Shown in pieces: positions 1 through 7,942 of a DNA stretch of 64,000 nt. Origin of the DNA: Streptomyces canus (GTDB taxonomy: Bacteria; Actinomycetota; Actinomycetes; Streptomycetales; Streptomycetaceae); the NCBI RefSeq assembly GCF_041435015.1, contig NZ_CP107989.1, positions 2,852,001-2,916,000 on the forward strand, in the 5' to 3' direction. Both the position numbers and the translations under genes were made by a program. The notes beneath the pieces are model-generated. The model did no database searches, was not told where the DNA came from, and worked only from the letters and a program-made list of their open reading frames with translations. Each line of letters begins with the position of its first letter. The first letter of the stretch is position 1.

Positions 1-1
1 C

Positions 2-316
2 GGCGTCCTCGCCGCGCTCGAGGAAGTCCTCACCGCCACCGCCGACTTCCACGACGGGCTCGGCCAGGCGGCCGACCCCTACATCGCGCGGCGGCTGCGC
101 TACCTCGCCGACGAGCACCTTCGCGTCATCCGTACCGACCTCTCCGAGACCCGCAACCAGCTCGCCGACCGGCATGCCCCGCACCCCGGCCGCAGCACCT
201 GCACCGGGGAAGTCCCGTCAACCGCGCAAGAGCGCTCTGCCGCGTGCGCCTGCCCGCCACCGCCGCGCACCCTCCCGGCCCCGCCGCCCCCGATGGCCGC
301 CGGACTGCGCCGCTGA
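2..316 (+). CDS. Partial hypothetical protein (5' end outside window)
   Basis: An open frame enters from the left edge and stops with TGA at 314-316. The first part (GVLAALEEVLTATADFH, RRLRYLADEHLRVIRTDL) reads as amphipathic alpha-helical protein, while the last 45 residues are Pro/Ala-rich and probably disordered. It is the first visible member of the plus-strand operon and ends 23 bases before the next start. No family recognised. A second frame begins inside its tail but lacks a ribosome-binding site. Confidence 0.55.
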   Translation, partial: GVLAALEEVLTATADFHDGLGQAADPYIARRLRYLADEHLRVIRTDLSETRNQLADRHAPHPGRSTCTGEVPSTAQERSAACACPPPPRTLPAPPPPMAAGLRR

Positions 317-339
317 CTCCCACCTCGCCCAAGGACACC

Positions 340-1098
340 ATGCACGACCACCACACCTCCGAGCGCCTCGCCTCGTACGCCGACGTTCTCGCCGGCGAAC
401 TCCCCGACAGTTGGACCAGCTCCCACCTGCCGGCCGACGCCAAGGACGACCTCGCCGAACTCGCCAACCGCATCTGGGACCTGGACCTGGTCGCCGCCTC
501 TCTCGCCGAGCACCCCCTGCAGCAGGCCGCCGTCCTGAGCCGACAGGACGGTGCGCAGCTCGTCCTTCTGGACCGGCACGACGAGCGCGACGGCTTCCTC
601 ATCGCCGCCGTCGCCCCGCACGCCCTGCCCGACGAGGCGTTCCGCGGCGTTCCCGAGCCCAACGGCATCGCCCTGGCCGATGACCCGTTCCTGAGCGCCG
701 AGCAGGTCACCGGCGACCTGCTCGCCCGATACGACAGCGCCCTCGCCCAGGTCCGCCACAACGCCCTGGGCGGCATCCAGCCCTCCCAGCCGGACCGGGT
801 CGTCCTGACCTGGCAGCCGGACGGCAGCGTCGCCACTGCCCCCGCCGACGACCGCGCCAGCGCTGTCCTCATGGCCCACGGCTTCGTCCAGGACCCGCAG
901 AGTGGCATCTACCGCCTGAGTGGCGACGACACCCAGGCCCAGGCCCGCGCCCTGCGCGAGATCGGTCCGCGCCTCGACGCGCTCGGCATCGGCACCGCTC
1001 TGCAGCATCCCGCAGGCCGGACCGCGCCCACCGCCGCCGCCGCTTCCATCCCGCCCGTCCCTGCCGCTCCCCGTACGCCGGCCACCCGGTCTCGGTGA
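340..1098 (+). CDS. Hypothetical protein of the mobile-element operon (252 aa)
   Basis: The ATG at 340 is preceded by AAGGA four bases upstream, which favours it over an upstream in-frame start at 244. The protein begins MHDHHTSERLASYADVLAGE. It holds a helical first third, a central segment (QPDRVVLTWQPDGSVATAP) that looks like a beta-rich unit, and a Pro/Ala-rich tail. The stop overlaps the next gene's GTG by four bases (GTGA), so the two are probably translationally coupled. No signal peptide or membrane segment. Function unknown; the setting beside DUF317 and transfer genes suggests a mobile-element accessory role. Confidence 0.65.
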   Translation: MHDHHTSERLASYADVLAGELPDSWTSSHLPADAKDDLAELANRIWDLDLVAASLAEHPLQQAAVLSRQDGAQLVLLDRHDERDGFLIAAVAPHALPDEAFRGVPEPNGIALADDPFLSAEQVTGDLLARYDSALAQVRHNALGGIQPSQPDRVVLTWQPDGSVATAPADDRASAVLMAHGFVQDPQSGIYRLSGDDTQAQARALREIGPRLDALGIGTALQHPAGRTAPTAAAASIPPVPAAPRTPATRSR

Positions 1099-1745
1099 AG
1101 CAGACGGAGCCCGACTTCTGGGTGCTGGAGTACGTCACCATCACCAAGGACCCGCGAACTGACCTGGTCGTGGCCATCGGCGGCACCGACCAGGCCGCGG
1201 ACATTCTCCAGCGAACCGGCGGCTTCCTCTCCGCTCCCGGACCGCGCGGTGACTATCACCGGCTTCCGCACGGCCTGCCCGTCGAGCAGCAGCGCCGGAA
1301 GGCGACCGCAGCCTCGCACGCTCTGCTCGCCGCCGGTCACAGCGTCCACCTCGACCCCACGCTGAACATGCTGGTCGCACCGGACGGTGAACGTGAGGCC
1401 GCCCTGCGCTACCTGGCGGGGCTCGCTGAGCGAGCCGCAGCCGCCACAACCAGCAGCGAGGTGGCCGAGGTCCTGACCGAGGTCGCTGCCCCCGTCCACG
1501 GGCTGCTGCCCCTCGCCAGAGAGGTCGTCGTCCGCGCCTGGATCGCCGCCAGCGACTTCCAAGGGGCCGCGCCCGCCGCGGAACCCGATCCCATCGCACG
1601 ACTCGGAAGCATTGCCACCTCCGTGAGCGAGGCCGCGCGCGCCATCCTCCACGCCCGCAACCACGCCGCGCGCCCTGCGCAGCGGCCGGCCACCGCCTCA
1701 CCACCGCCGAGCCGCGCCCAGCCTGCGGAATCCCGCCGCCGCTGA
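1095..1745 (+). CDS. Hypothetical protein (216 aa)
   Basis: The GTG start overlaps the previous stop (GTGA). The N-terminal half (DFWVLEYVTITKDPRTDLVV, then GGFLSAPGPRGDYHRLPHG) looks like an alpha/beta domain. A helical part follows (AEVLTEVAAPVHGLLPLARE), then a Pro/Ala/Arg-rich tail. The segment LLAAGHSVHLDPTLNML resembles a stretch of the next gene (PVLLLAGYEVNCTPEVF), so the two may share a small fold. Function unknown. Confidence 0.65.
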   Translation: MKQTEPDFWVLEYVTITKDPRTDLVVAIGGTDQAADILQRTGGFLSAPGPRGDYHRLPHGLPVEQQRRKATAASHALLAAGHSVHLDPTLNMLVAPDGEREAALRYLAGLAERAAAATTSSEVAEVLTEVAAPVHGLLPLAREVVVRAWIAASDFQGAAPAAEPDPIARLGSIATSVSEAARAILHARNHAARPAQRPATASPPPSRAQPAESRRR

Positions 1746-1759
1746 CCCCGGAGAACCAC

Positions 1760-2167
1760 ATGGCCAACCTGGCCGACGAATACGGCACGGACGTCGAGAT
1801 CTACATCAAGGCCCTGACGACCACCATCCACGCCGACACCCCAACGGGCGCCCCCGCCCAGCTCCACGACCTGCTGGAACACCTCGGCCTGGAACGCCAC
1901 GCATACCCCACGGACGCGCCGCTCTACATCTGGCACACCGTGCCCGAACACCTCGACGCCGACGAGCAGAAGCGGCTGGCAACCCGTGCCATCCCCGTCC
2001 TGCTCCTGGCCGGGTACGAGGTCAACTGCACGCCCGAAGTCTTCGACGAATCCGCCTACCGGCAGGCCGTGCATGACCTGCGCACCCGAGCGGGCCGCCC
2101 TGCCGTGCGGCAACAGGCATCGATCGGCTCCCCCTCGCCTGCAGCTCCGGCCCGCCGCACCCCGTAA
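1760..2167 (+). CDS. Hypothetical protein (135 aa)
   Basis: The ATG at 1760 follows GGAG at a six-base spacing. The protein (MANLADEYGTDVEIYIKALT) has a probable alpha/beta domain ending near PVLLLAGYEVNCTP, then a short Ala/Pro-rich tail. It is 14 bases from the preceding gene and is followed at once by a strong hairpin. No recognised family. Confidence 0.6.
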   Translation: MANLADEYGTDVEIYIKALTTTIHADTPTGAPAQLHDLLEHLGLERHAYPTDAPLYIWHTVPEHLDADEQKRLATRAIPVLLLAGYEVNCTPEVFDESAYRQAVHDLRTRAGRPAVRQQASIGSPSPAAPARRTP

Positions 2168-2174
2168 GACGCCT

Positions 2175-2205
2175 GGGCGGTCCCGGCACCGCGCCGGGAC
2201 CGCCC
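2175..2205 (+). terminator. Intrinsic terminator-like hairpin
   Basis: A perfect 13-bp stem (GGGCGGTCCCGGC pairing with GCCGGGACCGCCC) closes a five-base loop just after the 135-aa gene. There is no U-run, as is usual in Streptomyces. It may terminate or attenuate the first four genes. From 2206 to 2442 an open frame ending with TGA at 2418-2420 carries protein-like sequence (RLATALFRRYLRACIPTG) but no ATG/GTG/TTG after the hairpin, so it is not called as a gene. Confidence 0.6.
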
Positions 2206-2442
2206 GCCTCACCACCCGAGACCCGGAGATACCCGTAGCAATCCGCACACCCCCACCGATCAGCAACCGGCTCAAGCCCCGACTCGCCACGGCCCTCTTC
2301 CGCCGCTATCTGCGCGCCTGTATTCCGACCGGCCCCGACCGCGCCTCCCCGCTGGCCGGCGCTCGCCCGGAGGCCGTCCTCGCCGAGACGCAGCGCGTCG
2401 GGCAGCGCCACCACCACTGACCGTCCACCGACCCGGAGGAGC

Positions 2443-2826
2443 ATGTCCCACCCCACCCCCTACCCCGTGAGACTGGCCGACGAGATCACCCGCCAGCTCG
2501 GCCAGCTCGCCGACCACCTCTCTCACCTGCCCCCGCCCGAGGCCGCTCAGGTCATCGCCCGCGTGCTCGACCCGGATACCGGAGTCCTCGGCGGCGTCAC
2601 CCACCTCGTCGCCACCGGCAGCGTGTTCGCCAAGGACCAGGCAGAGCGAGGCGCGCTCCCCGCAGAGGTGTGGCTCGCCCTGGGCCGTGCCTCGAACGAA
2701 CTCGGCGACATCACCCTCGACCTGGACGAACACAAAGACACCCTCCAGCGCGTCGGCGCCCAGCCCGCCACTACGGCGGCGAAGCCCCCGGCACCCGCAC
2801 CGCTCGTCGTCCGGCGCCGCCGGTGA
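2443..2826 (+). CDS. Hypothetical helical protein (127 aa)
   Basis: The ATG at 2443 follows a strong GGAGGAGC site. It is almost entirely helical (LADEITRQLGQLADHLSHL, PPEAAQVIARVLDPDTGVL) with a basic end. The protein at 3654-4010 has the same layout (ETLADLADYLRENPDPAEAL, ALVEPLLDEYTGLP) and the same place just upstream of a DUF317 gene, so the two look like paralogues in a duplicated two-gene unit. Its stop overlaps the next GTG (GTGA). Confidence 0.65.
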   Translation: MSHPTPYPVRLADEITRQLGQLADHLSHLPPPEAAQVIARVLDPDTGVLGGVTHLVATGSVFAKDQAERGALPAEVWLALGRASNELGDITLDLDEHKDTLQRVGAQPATTAAKPPAPAPLVVRRRR

Positions 2827-3626
2827 AGAAGAAGCAGTGGCAGGGCTGGGGACCCGACGAGCAGGCCGAACAGCACTACCTCATCCAGCCCCGCGCCCTG
2901 GCCGGCGGCGGCGACGTCCGGCACGTCTCTGAGTTCCTGCGCGCCTCCGGCTGGCGGGACAGGTCCAAGACGGGCGGCCCCCTGCACATGGAGAGCCCGG
3001 ATCGCACCGTCCGCATCGCCTACGACCCCTACGTCCTCCCCGGCGGGTGGACCATCCACGGCAGAGCCGACGGAGCGAACGGCGAGTGGTCCGCCCACCT
3101 GGGCCAGCAAACGCCGGTGGAGATCGTCGCCGGCCTGACCGATGCCCTCACCCGCCCCCTCTCCGCCCATGCCCCTAACGTCTGGACCCCTCTGCAGGAG
3201 CAGAGATGGCACACGCGCTTCGAGGGCCAGGACTACATGGCGACGAGCCGGTACTGCACCGCGTGGGTGCAGTACCGGCAAAGCCCCGACGGGGCGGCGA
3301 TGTGGTGGACCGGAGCGCAGGACAAGCAGGGCAACGGCTGGACGGCCAACTTCACGCCGAACACCCCGATGCACCTGGTGCAAGCCTTCTCCACCGAACT
3401 CGCCAGCCCAGACCCCGTGATGCGCCCACGCGGACGCGTGCCGATGAGCACGCAGATCCGTACCTGGTCGGTGTCCGTGAAGCCCTCCCAGCTCAGTGCG
3501 TGGCAGCAGGCCCGCGTCACGGCCGCCCGCGCCGCCACCTGGGCCCGCAACAGCGCCCGCAGCACCAGGCCGTGCACCAGCGCCCGCCCCTACACCCCGG
3601 CCGGCGGCACACGCACCCGCCGCTGA
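2823..3626 (+). CDS. DUF317 domain protein (267 aa)
   Basis: The GTG at 2823 overlaps the previous stop by four bases. Two DUF317-like units are visible. The first has YLIQPRALAGGGDVRHVSEF with FLRASGW, then WTIHGRADGANGEWSAHLGQ and TPVEIVAGLTDALT. The second has TAWVQYRQSPDGAAMWW followed by FTPNTPMHLVQAFSTEL. DUF317 proteins are common on Streptomyces conjugative elements; their molecular role is not established. The tail is Ala/Arg/Thr-rich. It forms a pair with the preceding helical protein. Confidence 0.8.
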   Translation: MKKKQWQGWGPDEQAEQHYLIQPRALAGGGDVRHVSEFLRASGWRDRSKTGGPLHMESPDRTVRIAYDPYVLPGGWTIHGRADGANGEWSAHLGQQTPVEIVAGLTDALTRPLSAHAPNVWTPLQEQRWHTRFEGQDYMATSRYCTAWVQYRQSPDGAAMWWTGAQDKQGNGWTANFTPNTPMHLVQAFSTELASPDPVMRPRGRVPMSTQIRTWSVSVKPSQLSAWQQARVTAARAATWARNSARSTRPCTSARPYTPAGGTRTRR

Positions 3627-3653
3627 CCGCAATAGCCCGCCCCGAGGAGCCCG

Positions 3654-4010
3654 ATGCCCGCACTCACCCCGGACACCATCCGCACCCTGACCGAAACGCT
3701 CGCGGACCTCGCCGACTACCTGCGCGAGAACCCCGACCCCGCAGAAGCCCTCGCCCTCGTCGAGCCCCTCCTCGACGAGTACACGGGCCTACCCGTCCAG
3801 TTCGCCGACACGCTGCGCGCCCTCGCCCGCGCCGTTCAGGAGAGCCCTGACGCGCCGCGCACGGCGCAGGGCGACCTGCTGATCACCGAGCTGCGCACGG
3901 CCGCGTGGGAACTGGCCGACCAGCACACCCTCCACTACGTGCTGGACGATCTCCGTGACCTGTACGGCAGTTCGCTGACGAGCGAGCAGGGGTGCTGCTG
4001 GTGCCGCTGA
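3654..4010 (+). CDS. Hypothetical helical protein, paralogue of the 2443-2826 product (118 aa)
   Basis: The ATG at 3654 follows GAGGAG with suitable spacing. It is helical throughout, with the pattern of the earlier protein: an N-terminal helix pair, a PLLDEYTGLP turn, and a second helical half (ELADQHTLHYVLDDLRDLY). The 3' end overlaps the following DUF317 gene by 19 bases. Function unknown; inferred to act with its DUF317 neighbour. Confidence 0.65.
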   Translation: MPALTPDTIRTLTETLADLADYLRENPDPAEALALVEPLLDEYTGLPVQFADTLRALARAVQESPDAPRTAQGDLLITELRTAAWELADQHTLHYVLDDLRDLYGSSLTSEQGCCWCR

Positions 4011-4819
4011 GCGAACGGCAGCTCGCCGCCTTCGCCGACAAGCACGCCGTGCAGATCCCGTACGACACCAGCCCCCGCCACCTCGTCGGCCCCGGAGACG
4101 CCCGCCACGTCACCCACGGCCTGGCCGCCGCCGGATGGAACGCCGTCTCCGACCCCCTGAGCGCCGAAATCATCCTGGCAAGCCCTGACCTTCGCCACCG
4201 GCTCCAGTTCGACCCGCAGTCCCGCACCTCGGCGTGGTGGCGGCTACGGGCGGAGCCCGTCGGCACCGAGCCCGGCTGGTACGCCGAGTTCGGCGAACTC
4301 GTGCCCGCCGAGGTCCTAGCTGCCTTCACCGACGCCCTCACCGCCCCGCCGCCACAGCAGCCGGACCCGTGGCAGCAGGTGACCTCGGCAAGATGGCACC
4401 ACGAGCCAGACGGCGCGCGCTCGCCGGACTCCATGTGCCACATCGAACTGTGGCCGTTGAGCGAATTCCACGACCGGTCGTCCTGGCACATCGAGACCCG
4501 CGAGCCCGGCCACGGGGAGTTTTCCGGCCCGCGCATCTGGCACGCCTACCTCGACGAGCACACCCCCGCTCACCTGGTCAGCGCGTTCCTCACCGCGCTG
4601 ACCGACCACAGCCCGCTCCAGCGCGGCATGTTCGAACGCACCGGCCACCACAGCGCCGTACAGGAGCCCAGCCCGCTGCACCCGCAGCAGGTGGTCGACG
4701 CCCACGCCACGCGCATCAAGCATCTGCGCGCCCAGGCACGCTCAGCCCGCCGCCAGCAGACGAAACCCGCGACGATCCCGGCGCACGCCAGTACCGCGCA
4801 GCCGGCCGCTCGCCGCTGA
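3992..4819 (+). CDS. DUF317 domain protein (275 aa)
   Basis: The GTG start lies inside the end of the preceding gene, after GAGCGAGCAGGG. The protein carries two DUF317 units. The first has SPRHLVGPGDARHVTHGLAA, AAGW, then a PGWYAEFGELVPAEVLAAF motif. The second runs from WHHEPDGARSPDSMCHIELW to LDEHTPAHLVSAFLTAL. The C-terminal 50 residues are basic and helical. It is the second of four DUF317 genes here and is intact. Confidence 0.8.
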   Translation: MLLVPLSERQLAAFADKHAVQIPYDTSPRHLVGPGDARHVTHGLAAAGWNAVSDPLSAEIILASPDLRHRLQFDPQSRTSAWWRLRAEPVGTEPGWYAEFGELVPAEVLAAFTDALTAPPPQQPDPWQQVTSARWHHEPDGARSPDSMCHIELWPLSEFHDRSSWHIETREPGHGEFSGPRIWHAYLDEHTPAHLVSAFLTALTDHSPLQRGMFERTGHHSAVQEPSPLHPQQVVDAHATRIKHLRAQARSARRQQTKPATIPAHASTAQPAARR

Positions 4820-4892
4820 CCTGACAGGACCCCTCCCCATCTCCCGAGACCACCACGCACACCGCGACTTCCTGCGCCACCTCGACCACTAC

Positions 4893-5405
4893 GTGCGGGA
4901 CAGCCAGAAGATCCTCGACGCCTGGGACGCCTACTCCGACGAGCACACCGGCCTCGACGGCTGGCCCTACGACGACCACGCCTACGGCATGCGCAAGAGC
5001 CAGCGCGATGCCGACACCGCCGAGGCGTTCGAGCCGCTCCGCTACGGCGCCCGGCACCTGCTGGCGACCGCTGAGACACAGCTGACCCAGCTGCCGGAGA
5101 ACACGGTGCAGAGCCGCTGGGTATACCAGCTGAGCGTCCTGCACACGGCCCTCGACCGTCTCGACGAACTGCACGAGCAATGGCTGCTCACCCGCGACGC
5201 CCTGCCCGCCACCGCCAAGCCCGGCACCACCGAATTTGACGACGCCCTCGCCGAACATCACGCCGAATCTTGGAGCTACCTCGACGACTGGGCCACCCAC
5301 GGCAAAGCGCTCCGGGAGATCAACACCGCAGCCCGCAAGGCCCCCTCATCCCTGCTTCCCATGCCTGCCCTCGCACCTGTGCGACGAACCGCGGCACGGA
5401 AGTGA
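4893..5405 (+). CDS. Hypothetical helical protein (170 aa)
   Basis: The GTG at 4893 gives a helical protein (VRDSQKILDAWDAYSDEHTG onward) with a long helical central part (VYQLSVLHTALDRLDELHEQ). The frame is open upstream to an ATC at 4839 (ISRDHHAHRDFLRHLDHY) that has AGGA nine bases before it and reads as natural protein, so the true N-terminus may be longer. The stop overlaps the next GTG by four bases. No family recognised. Confidence 0.6.
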   Translation: MRDSQKILDAWDAYSDEHTGLDGWPYDDHAYGMRKSQRDADTAEAFEPLRYGARHLLATAETQLTQLPENTVQSRWVYQLSVLHTALDRLDELHEQWLLTRDALPATAKPGTTEFDDALAEHHAESWSYLDDWATHGKALREINTAARKAPSSLLPMPALAPVRRTAARK

Positions 5406-6148
5406 CTAGGGCGCCGACTCCCGAGACCGTCGAGGTCGACTTCATCACCCCGCGCCACCTCGCCGGCGGCGGTGACCCCGCCTGGATCACCGTTCCCCTC
5501 CACCGTGCCTGCGGATAGAGCCACCGCCTGGAGCCCGACCCCGACGACCAGTGGTGGACCCTGCACCACGTCGCCGAGCCGGACCGGCCCGCCTGGTACG
5601 CCAGCTTCGGCGCCCGCACGCCCGTCGAACTGATCGCCGCCTTCACCGACGCCCTCACCGACCCGGCCCCAGCCGCTGACGCGCCTTGCGACCCGTACGG
5701 AGCGCTCCGGCAGGCCGGCTGGTCACCGTACGGCGACAACGGCCTTGCTTCCCCCGACAAGACGGCGTACGTCGAGCGGCTGGGAACACCAGCTGATCCG
5801 GAAGCCTGGTTCATCACGGTCACCCTCGGCATGCGCCAGAAGGTCTGGCAGGCCCGCTTCGGTGCGCACACTCCGCCACACCTTGTCACCGCGTTCACCG
5901 CCGCGCTCGGCGATCCGAAGCCCGTGCACCGCACCGACAGCGGGCACAGTCTGCCGACCCTCGACCCGAACGTCGGTATCCGCCGGACGACCGACGTGCT
6001 CGCCGTGTACGTCGCCGGCGCGCTGACCGCGTTCACTCCCTCGCTGCCCGGCGCACCACCACGCCGCCGGCCTCGATCCCCTCACGGCCAGCGCCGCCCA
6101 GGCACGGCCGCAGCCGCTAATCCTCCCTCCCCGCCCGGAAGCACATAG
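5402..6148 (+). pseudogene. DUF317 protein gene with an in-frame amber codon
   Basis: The GTG at 5402 overlaps the preceding stop (GTGA). The frame starts as a normal DUF317 protein (VDFITPRHLAGGGDPAWITV) and meets TAG at 5516-5518, exactly where the family has the Trp of its conserved Gly-Trp (ACG-stop here; ASGW and AAGW in the neighbours). Reading on in the same frame gives a complete DUF317 remainder to TGA before 6149 (PAWYASFGARTPVELIAAF, WQARFGAHTPPHLVTAF). A single TGG-to-TAG change explains this. It is either a recent nonsense mutation, a sequencing error, or a suppressed amber. Confidence 0.8.
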
Positions 6149-6151
6149 CTC

Positions 6152-7942
6152 TTGCCCCCTTCCACCTCCAGCAGCAACACCGACGGATACGACCTCGTCC
6201 TGCGCCTCCTCCTCGGCGTGCTCGCCGTCGTCGTCCCCCTGTCCCACCTGGCCTGGCTGTCCGGCAACATCACCGCCTACCTCACCGGCACCAGCTGGGC
6301 CCCCTACCAGCCGACCAACGCCCTGCTCCACCCCGAGCAAGTCTGGCCCGACACAGGAGAAACGTCCCTGCTGATCGGTGCCCGCATCGTCCCCGTTCTC
6401 CTGCTCCTCTCTCTCGGGGCGGGGGCTGGCGTCCTCTGGGCCCGGCACAAGAACCGAGGCGGCGACCGGAAGAAGATCACCGACATGGCCAAGGCCCGGG
6501 ACATCGAGCCGCTGATGGCCAAGGCGATCACCGACAAAGCCCGCTCCCTGCGCCCCAGCCTGAAGGACAGCAAGCACATCGACGCGAAGGACACCGGCAT
6601 CCTTCTCGGCAACCTGCAGGGCAGCCGCCACGAGGTACGGATGGGGTTCGAGGACGTCGCCGTCGCGATCATGGCGCCCCGGTCCGGCAAGACCACCTCG
6701 CTCGCCATCCCGTCCATGCTCGGCGCACCCGGCCCGGTCCTGCTGACGTCGAACAAGGCCGCCGGCGACGCCTTCACCACCGCCTACGAGGCAAGGGCCC
6801 GGGCGGGGGCGGTGTGGACCATGGACCCGCAGCAGATCGCGCACGCCGCCCGCGAGATGTGGTGGAACCCCCTCGCCAGCGCGAAAACCCTGGACGGGGC
6901 GAACCGGCTCGCCGGACACTTCCTCGCCGCGAGCGTCGATGCGTCCCAGCAGGGCGACTTCTGGTCGAAGGCCGGCAGCAACGTCCTTTCCCAACTGCTG
7001 CTGGCAGCAGCACTCGACGAGCGCCCGATCACCGACATCATGCAGTGGCTCGCCTTCCCCGCCGACCGCACTCCGCTGGACATCCTGCGCGACCACGACT
7101 TCGCCGCCGTGGCCGCTCAGCTCAAGGGCACCGTCGAAGGCCCCCCGGAAACGAGGGACGGTATCTACGAGACAGCCCGGCAGTACGCCTCCGCGCTCCT
7201 GAACGCGGAAATCGCCGCGTGGGTGACGCCGCAGAAGGACGTCCCGGAATTCCGGCCGGAGCAGTTCGTCACGTCTACCGACACGCTGTTCCTACTCAGC
7301 AAGGACGGTGGCGGCGGAGCCTCGGCGCTGATCGCCGCGTGCGCGGACTCCGTGATGCGGGCCGCGACCGCGCAGGCCGAACGTGCCGGCGGGCGCCTGG
7401 ATCCGCCCATGCTGGCGATCCTCGACGAGGCCGCCAACGTGTGCAAGATCAGCGACTTGCCGGACCTGTACTCCCACCTCGGCAGCCGCGGGATCATCCC
7501 GATCACGATCCTCCAGTCCTACCGCCAAGGCCAGAAGGTCTGGGGAGACGCGGGCATGGACGCCATGTGGTCCGCCTCGACTGTCAAGGTGATCGGCAGC
7601 GGTATTGACGACCCGGACTTCGCGGACAAGCTCAGCCGCCTGATCGGCGACCACGACGTGGAGACCACGTCCACCTCGCACTCAGAGTCCGGCAAGAGCA
7701 CGTCAGTGTCGATGCGGCAGGAACGGATCCTGCCCGCCGACGCGATCCGCGCCCTGCCCAAGGGCACCGCGCTCTGCTTCGCCACCGGCATGCGCGCCGC
7801 CATGCTCGACCTTCGGCCGTGGTACCGGGAGCCCGGCGCGGAGGAGCTGTCCGCGGCGTCCGCCCGCGCGTCGCAGGCAATCACCGCCCGCGCCGTGGCG
7901 AAGCACGCGCCGGCACAGGACGGCTTCGGGTTGTCCGCGTGA
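6152..7942 (+). CDS. TraG/TraD-type conjugal coupling ATPase (type IV secretion family)
   Basis: This 596-aa protein is a VirD4/TraG-like coupling ATPase that would recruit DNA to a conjugation channel at the inner membrane. Start is TTG at 6152, three bases after the previous stop. Two membrane segments are visible (about residues 15-38 and 68-90). The Walker A is APRSGKTTS (about residue 173) and the Walker B region is MLAILDEAANVCKI (about 413-426), followed by the conserved IPITILQSYRQGQ stretch of the TraM-recognition/TraD C-terminal domain. The stop overlaps the methyltransferase start by four bases. No relaxase or other secretion gene lies in the window, so the rest of the module must be to the left or missing. 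Confidence 0.88.
   Translation: MPPSTSSSNTDGYDLVLRLLLGVLAVVVPLSHLAWLSGNITAYLTGTSWAPYQPTNALLHPEQVWPDTGETSLLIGARIVPVLLLLSLGAGAGVLWARHKNRGGDRKKITDMAKARDIEPLMAKAITDKARSLRPSLKDSKHIDAKDTGILLGNLQGSRHEVRMGFEDVAVAIMAPRSGKTTSLAIPSMLGAPGPVLLTSNKAAGDAFTTAYEARARAGAVWTMDPQQIAHAAREMWWNPLASAKTLDGANRLAGHFLAASVDASQQGDFWSKAGSNVLSQLLLAAALDERPITDIMQWLAFPADRTPLDILRDHDFAAVAAQLKGTVEGPPETRDGIYETARQYASALLNAEIAAWVTPQKDVPEFRPEQFVTSTDTLFLLSKDGGGGASALIAACADSVMRAATAQAERAGGRLDPPMLAILDEAANVCKISDLPDLYSHLGSRGIIPITILQSYRQGQKVWGDAGMDAMWSASTVKVIGSGIDDPDFADKLSRLIGDHDVETTSTSHSESGKSTSVSMRQERILPADAIRALPKGTALCFATGMRAAMLDLRPWYREPGAEELSAASARASQAITARAVAKHAPAQDGFGLSA

Noticed and set aside
5516..5518. TAG in the DUF317 gene as a pyrrolysine codon
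   Set aside because: No methylamine methyltransferase or pyl genes in the window, and the conserved residue at this place is Trp, one base away from TAG.
7819..7938. Upstream extension of the C5 methyltransferase
   Set aside because: It overlaps the end of the coupling ATPase; motif I begins right at the GTG at 7939.
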